In this document: one piece after another, positions 57,001 to 63,000 of the stretch
Numbering within the stretch: position 1 is the first letter of the stretch
Layout of the letters: each line of letters starts with the position of its first letter
Source: Prostheceraeus crozeri
Taxonomy: Eukaryota; Platyhelminthes; Polycladida; Euryleptidae
Length of the DNA: 64,000 nucleotides
NCBI GenBank assembly: GCA_907163375.1
Contig: CAJQUW010016881.1
Location: 124,001-188,000 of the forward strand
Direction: 5' to 3'
Program-made: the position numbers and the translations under genes
The notes under the pieces: model-generated
The model's input: only the letters and a program-made list of their open reading frames with translations
The model's database searches: none
What the model was told of the DNA's origin: nothing

Positions 57001-60000
57001 CATTCGCTTGTCTCGAAGCTGTATCTCTTTCATTCTCAACTGAAATGAAAAATACTCAGTCATCGACCTTAGGTTTTGTCCCGCGGTTGTGTGAATAATG
57101 CGATTGACAACATTAAATGCTCAGATACATCAGAATTTGTCTTCAGCATGAACCAGAAAGAGAGAAGAATTCAAGGAGATCCAGTAACCAAATCCAGTGC
57201 TGAACAGTTTGCTTCAGAGTAATTTGTGAACTGCCTCGACTAAGGCACTACCGACACGTTGACAACCTTGTTTTTGCACATATCTGACTTAAGCTGGGAA
57301 TTAAACGGTCGTGAAACGTTTCCTTTTTCGATTTTGATATTCTCTACCCGACAGGTGGCCATCATCAATCAATGCAAGTTCTCGATCGATCATATTCGCG
57401 ACTTGATCAGCATGGTTACAGGATGGATTCTGGCAACGTGACAAATCTCACGGAAATTTGTGTCTGCCATTAACAGCGCTCAATATTCCAATAGAAAGTG
57501 CGACAAGGTGCATGACCAAGTGCATAGACACACTCGGTGCAGTGTCCACGCTTATCTCACTATCACTGTCAGATTCTCCCCCCCCCCTTCCAAGTCAGCT
57601 TAGCTTTATACTCTCTTTCCACGTCAGATGTGTTTTGAAACCCACTTTACTGGTGAAATTGCAGAATATCCCACTCTACCTATCACTGTCCAATTTCACT
57701 CGAACACAAAGCCTTGCATTGTCCAGTATTCCTTATTTTGTGAATAAACAACATTTTCAAGCGGATCATACATAGAACAGAACGGAATAACACTTTAATT
57801 TAATCAGTTTTCCTCAATAATAAGAAGTGTTAGGAATAATCAGCATTTGAACGTAAAACACTCTTCATCACAATACAAAATAAGTAGAAAGTCAATAACA
57901 AAAGTGATAAACAACAAATAAGTTAATATAGTTACTTGCGGCTGAAACCGCTGTTTGATTTATAAAGAAAATAGTTCGCATTTCGATGAACAAATGCTCA
58001 TTATCTACCATATACATGCATAGTATACTATTTACTAATCCCCAGAGAAGAGGAGATCAGTTTCTATAACGTTATATTGCAGATACACTTGAAGTCCTCC
58101 TGTGCGGGCACTGGACCGAACAACATCCGTTATTCATAGTTCCTCTGACAATTTTCACAGGTAAAAGACCAATCTACCGAATAGATGCGATATATTCGCG
58201 GAGTGTCGAAGCACTTCTTCGTCGTCAGGGCGATATGTTACAATTATGCTGGTCAAGCATTCAATGTCTGGTGAATTGACAATATTGACACTCACGTTAT
58301 CGATCTACATCACACTGGCAATGTCCCGACAATCAAGACATAAAATAGTTGTTCTATCCGTGCATTATGAAATCAATACTTAGAATTGTCTTCAGTGTTT
58401 AGCTATCATTTCTAATCATCATCTTATCATATCAGTTTCCCAACATTCAAATATAACAAAATATATTTATTGCATGCAGAATAACTAGTAAAAATACATT
58501 TCAAATGTATTGAAAGCATTTACACGGATGTACTAACTATCGATATTGTTCGTTCTTTTTTTTATACCCACTTCGTCTGCACGCGAAGTTTCATGAATAA
58601 CTATTATAAGACACGACATAGTTAATAACTGTGAGGTTCCGGAAATATGAAGTTAAACAAATACCCTAATGGAAACTACTAGAAATTAGTTTACAAAAAT
58701 TCCAGAACACTTGAATAAAATTTATACCATAAGTTTTGATATCAATGCACTGATCAAGCTACGCAAGTACAAATGGTAAAGCTAGGAAAAGTGAAAAAAC
58801 CAACGACTCACACAAAAATTGTTAAACACAGCACATAACTGTAAAAACTAAGATTTGTACCTATGCAAGCATTCAATTAGGGTTTAATGTATTTCCGATT
58901 TCAAAGAAAGGACTCCGGTACCGATGCTTTGAGGGAAGACAATAATACATAACATTTCGTGGTAAATTACTATCTGTCCCTTGACTGGCATCCCCAGTCA
59001 ACAACTGCGTAGGTGCTGAGAACGCAATTGTCATGCGCATTGCAATAGTATTCATATAAAATACACAGAATGAAAAGAATTTTTTCGTCATAAGGACTAT
59101 TTAATTAGTGAAGAACGCACTAATTGCCAAGAACATCACAAGCAATGATTTCAGAGGAAATTGTTTAATAGTAGACTAAACTATAACAGAAAGTGGAATG
59201 TGATGCGCATTGTCTATCATCACAGCAGCTTCAGAACTGTAAGACGGAATACTAGAGTCTGAAATTTTCGCATAATTCTCAAAGTTAGACAATGCTTTTG
59301 CAATCCAGGCGACAGGAGCCTGTAAGTCGGTTGCACCTTGGAGAGATATATCTTTGAAGGCTGATTGGCTATTGACAGCTTCTGAGCAAGCGATCAAAAC
59401 GCCCATTTTATTTTTTAAGTCTTCAACTTGGTTTTGAAGCTTAATTCTGATATAAGACAATTCAGCACCGGTAACAGAATGGGTACTACTTTTCGGGGAG
59501 CCGGCTCCGAAACAGTCAAGTACCTAAGAATTTGTCTTTTCGAACACGACCGACGTTTTACGAATAAAGCAATGTAGATGCTATCTCACTAGCAGAAGAT
59601 GGGGAATTTCGGATAGGCCATCCGTAACTCAGGATTTCTACACCTTTTCCATTTCTATTTCAGATACTTCCACATTGATTTCAGACATTTCCAGATGGAT
59701 TTCAGACATTTCCAGATGGATTTCAGATTCCTCCAATTGAATTTCAGATTCCTCCAATTGAGATTGTTGATAGATATCTGAAATTCATTTGGAAAGATCT
59801 GAAATAGACATGGAAAAGGTGTAGTGCATTTCTATGGTTGTTTCAGCGTCAGCTAGCTAACGGTCAACTTCGCTGTATTTCTCTGGTTCATGTTATTGAA
59901 GTGTTTTGCATCATTATTCCATACCTTGTCTTTCACTTCTTCTTCAGCAGCTATCTGCGTGAGGAGAGCCTCCACGCGCTCATTCAGGACTTCCAATCGG

Positions 60001-63000
60001 TCATCGACTTCCGTGATCTGACTCCTCAACACTTCCTCTTCTCTGGACAGGAGGAGAGCTTCTTGCATCCGGGAGACGGACGTGGAGCTACGGGAACCGC
60101 CATTCATGGATCCGCCGCTGTGTGACTCGGACAATGTGAAGTTGAAGCCCTGAGCGGCCTGTGAGACTCCGAATTGGAATGGCGATGCTGAGTGAGTGCT
60201 GGAACGTGACGGAGGTGGGAGATGGACCACTGGCTCGATGACGGGGATTCCAGACGGTGTTGAATGGATAGTGGAAGAGGAACGACTGGTCGACCGACGA
60301 GCAGCGCTGGAAATACATTCCGCAGATCTCGAAGACGCTTCATACTAAGGCATTTCTCGGAATTCATGTAAATAAAATCTCCTAAAAGCTCGCTGATACA
60401 TCTGGCAGAGATAAATATATCTCCATGAATTTATTGGATGAACATTCTCATAAATAATCGGGCTGTTGATAGATAATCTAATTTCATAAGATGTGACCAA
60501 GTTTCATGCTGCCGTGGCATATCTGTCGTAGGCAGGCTTGAAGCAGTGAAGTTGGGGTACATGACATGCCCTCTACCCACAAGGCCACAGAACTATCTGT
60601 TGAGAGCGTGAATTAGCAGAGAGAAATCCAGCATCGAGTATATACTCTACACGTACCTGAGATGGCAGTGGACTAATCCGTGAATTAGCAGAGAGAAATC
60701 TAGCATCGAGTATATACTCTACACGTACCTGAGATGGCAGTGGACTAATCCGTGAATTAGCAGAGAGAAATCCAGCATCGAGTATATACTCTCCATGTAC
60801 CTGAGATGGCAGTGGACTAATCCGTGAATTAGCAGAGAGAAATCTAGCATCGAGTATATACTCCACACGTACCTGAGATGGCAGTGGACTAATCCGTGAA
60901 TTAGCAGAGAGAAATCTAGCATCGAGTATATACTCTACACGTACCTGAGATGGCAGTGGACTAATCCGTGAATTAGCAGAGAGAAATCTAGCATCGAGTA
61001 TATACTCTCCATGTACCTGAGATGGCAGTGGACTAATCCGTGAATTAGCAGAGAGAAATCTAGCATCGAGTATATACTCTACATGTACCTGAGATGGCAG
61101 TGGACTAATCCGTGAATTAGCAGAGAGAAATCCAGCATCGAGTATATACTCTACACGTACCTGAGATGGCAGTGGACTAATCCGTGAATTAGCAGAGAGA
61201 AATCCAGCATCGAGTATATACTCTACACGTACCTGAGATGGCAGTGGACTAATCCGTGAATTAGCAGAGAGAAATCTAGCATCGAGTATATACTCTACAC
61301 GTACCTGAGATGGCAGTGGACTAATCCGTGAATTAGCAGAGAGAAATCTAGCATCGAGTATATACTCTACACGTACCTGAGATGGCAGTGGACTAATCCG
61401 TGAATTAGCAGAGAGAAATCTAGCATCGAGTATATACTCTACACGTACCTGAGATGGCAGTGGACTAATCCGTGAATTAGCAGAGAGAAATCTAGCATCG
61501 AGTATATACTCTACACGTACCTGAGATGGCAGTGGACTAATCCGTGAATTAGCAGAGAGAAATCTAGCATCGAGTATATACTCTCCATGTACCTGAGATG
61601 GCAGTGGACTAATCCGTGAATTAGCAGAGAGAAATCTAGCATCGAGTATATACTCTCTACGTACCTGAGATGGCAGTGGACTAATCCGTGAATTAGCAGA
61701 GAGAAATCTAGCATCGAGTATATACTCTACACGTACCTGAGATGGCAGTGGACTAATCCGTGAATTAGCAGAGAGAAATCTAGCATCGAGTATATACTCT
61801 ACACGTACCTGAGATGGCAGTGGACTAATCCGTGAATTAGCAGAGAGAAATCTAGCATCGAGTATATACTCTCCATGTACCTGAGATGAAATAGTGGACT
61901 AATCCACGCTCTTAACAAATGGTCCGGTGGCCTTGTGGGTAGAAGGTATGCTACCGTGTCATGCCTCCGACTCCAGCATCGCTGGATCGCACCTGTCTAA
62001 TATTGATGAGACCCAAGGCTGAAACAGGTCTGCATCAGTTGAGCATTGAATAATTACTGAATTCATTAGGCCCTGATGTTCCTTACCCTACTCGTTCAAT
62101 AGAATGTTTTTGTCGTCAATCTTCCCGTCAAAGACTTGCTTGTCAATCAAAAATTAGCTGTCAATTTTCACTCAACTACACTCCATTGAAAATTTAGTTC
62201 TTCCTCCTTTTGAGGGAGCCAATTGTTGGCGCATCCAGATGCATTCTGAGATGATGCATAGCTTTGTGTTACTGGGCCTATTATCAACCTTGTGGGGAAG
62301 TGTTATGTAAAATTCAAAAATTGCACTATCACGACGGAAAACTTTTCTAATATGTACACAGAAAATCGTTCATGCGATTTGTAATAACCATTTTACATGG
62401 TACTTCCATCTGTGGCATTACATGTTGTCTTCTTTCTCTACCATGTGACACACAGTCATGACATACATCAAAAGTGATATCACTAACTCAAGTGGTTGAA
62501 ACTGCTTGTAATCAACCGTGTCAGATAATGATAGCTGCATTGTTGTCTAATGTCGGCTGATTTTCATTAACTGAAATAAAATATCTGTTATCTTTAACGA
62601 TATAAGGTACTTTTTATATTGTAAATAATTGCATATTTTCCTATTGCATTTTTCTCGCACGTAGTAAATTGCATTTTCATTAGAACTCAGATTGAAATTT
62701 CATTCTTACCGCCGGCGACGATTTCTCGGATTGCTCGAGCCTGTTGCTGAAAATGCAGAACTGATGGAAGAGTCGCCATTCCCAAATTTGATATCTGACC
62801 GTGCTGAGCTTTGAAGACTGCTCACTGGTGTCATGTCATCAACGTCTGGACACTGATTTTGCAGGATTTGAGGCCCCGCGCTGGCTGCTCTCGCCTTTTC
62901 ATTTAAATTAAGTCTCTGTCGCTCTGAAAAGCTTCGCAGAAGGGCCTGTGTCTTCTTGATTAACTCTTCAGTTTCATTATCAAGTGCACGATTTGGAGGT

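Larger units (their letters stand above)
60307..62709 (-). other. Intron 1, containing the 72-bp array
   Basis: This 2.4-kb intron is dominated by the 72-bp minisatellite and the inverted repeats around it. The rest is unremarkable. Confidence 0.75.

Noticed and set aside
59176-59460. 94-codon minus frame in intron 2 as an extra exon
   Set aside because: No flanking splice sites maintain the phase 0 to phase 0 junction between exons 2 and 3 convincingly.
60719-61714. Two 67-codon frames with identical 24-residue repeats
   Set aside because: They are windows between TAG codons in one frame of the 72-bp minisatellite. Only the other, continuously open frame is discussed as a possibility.
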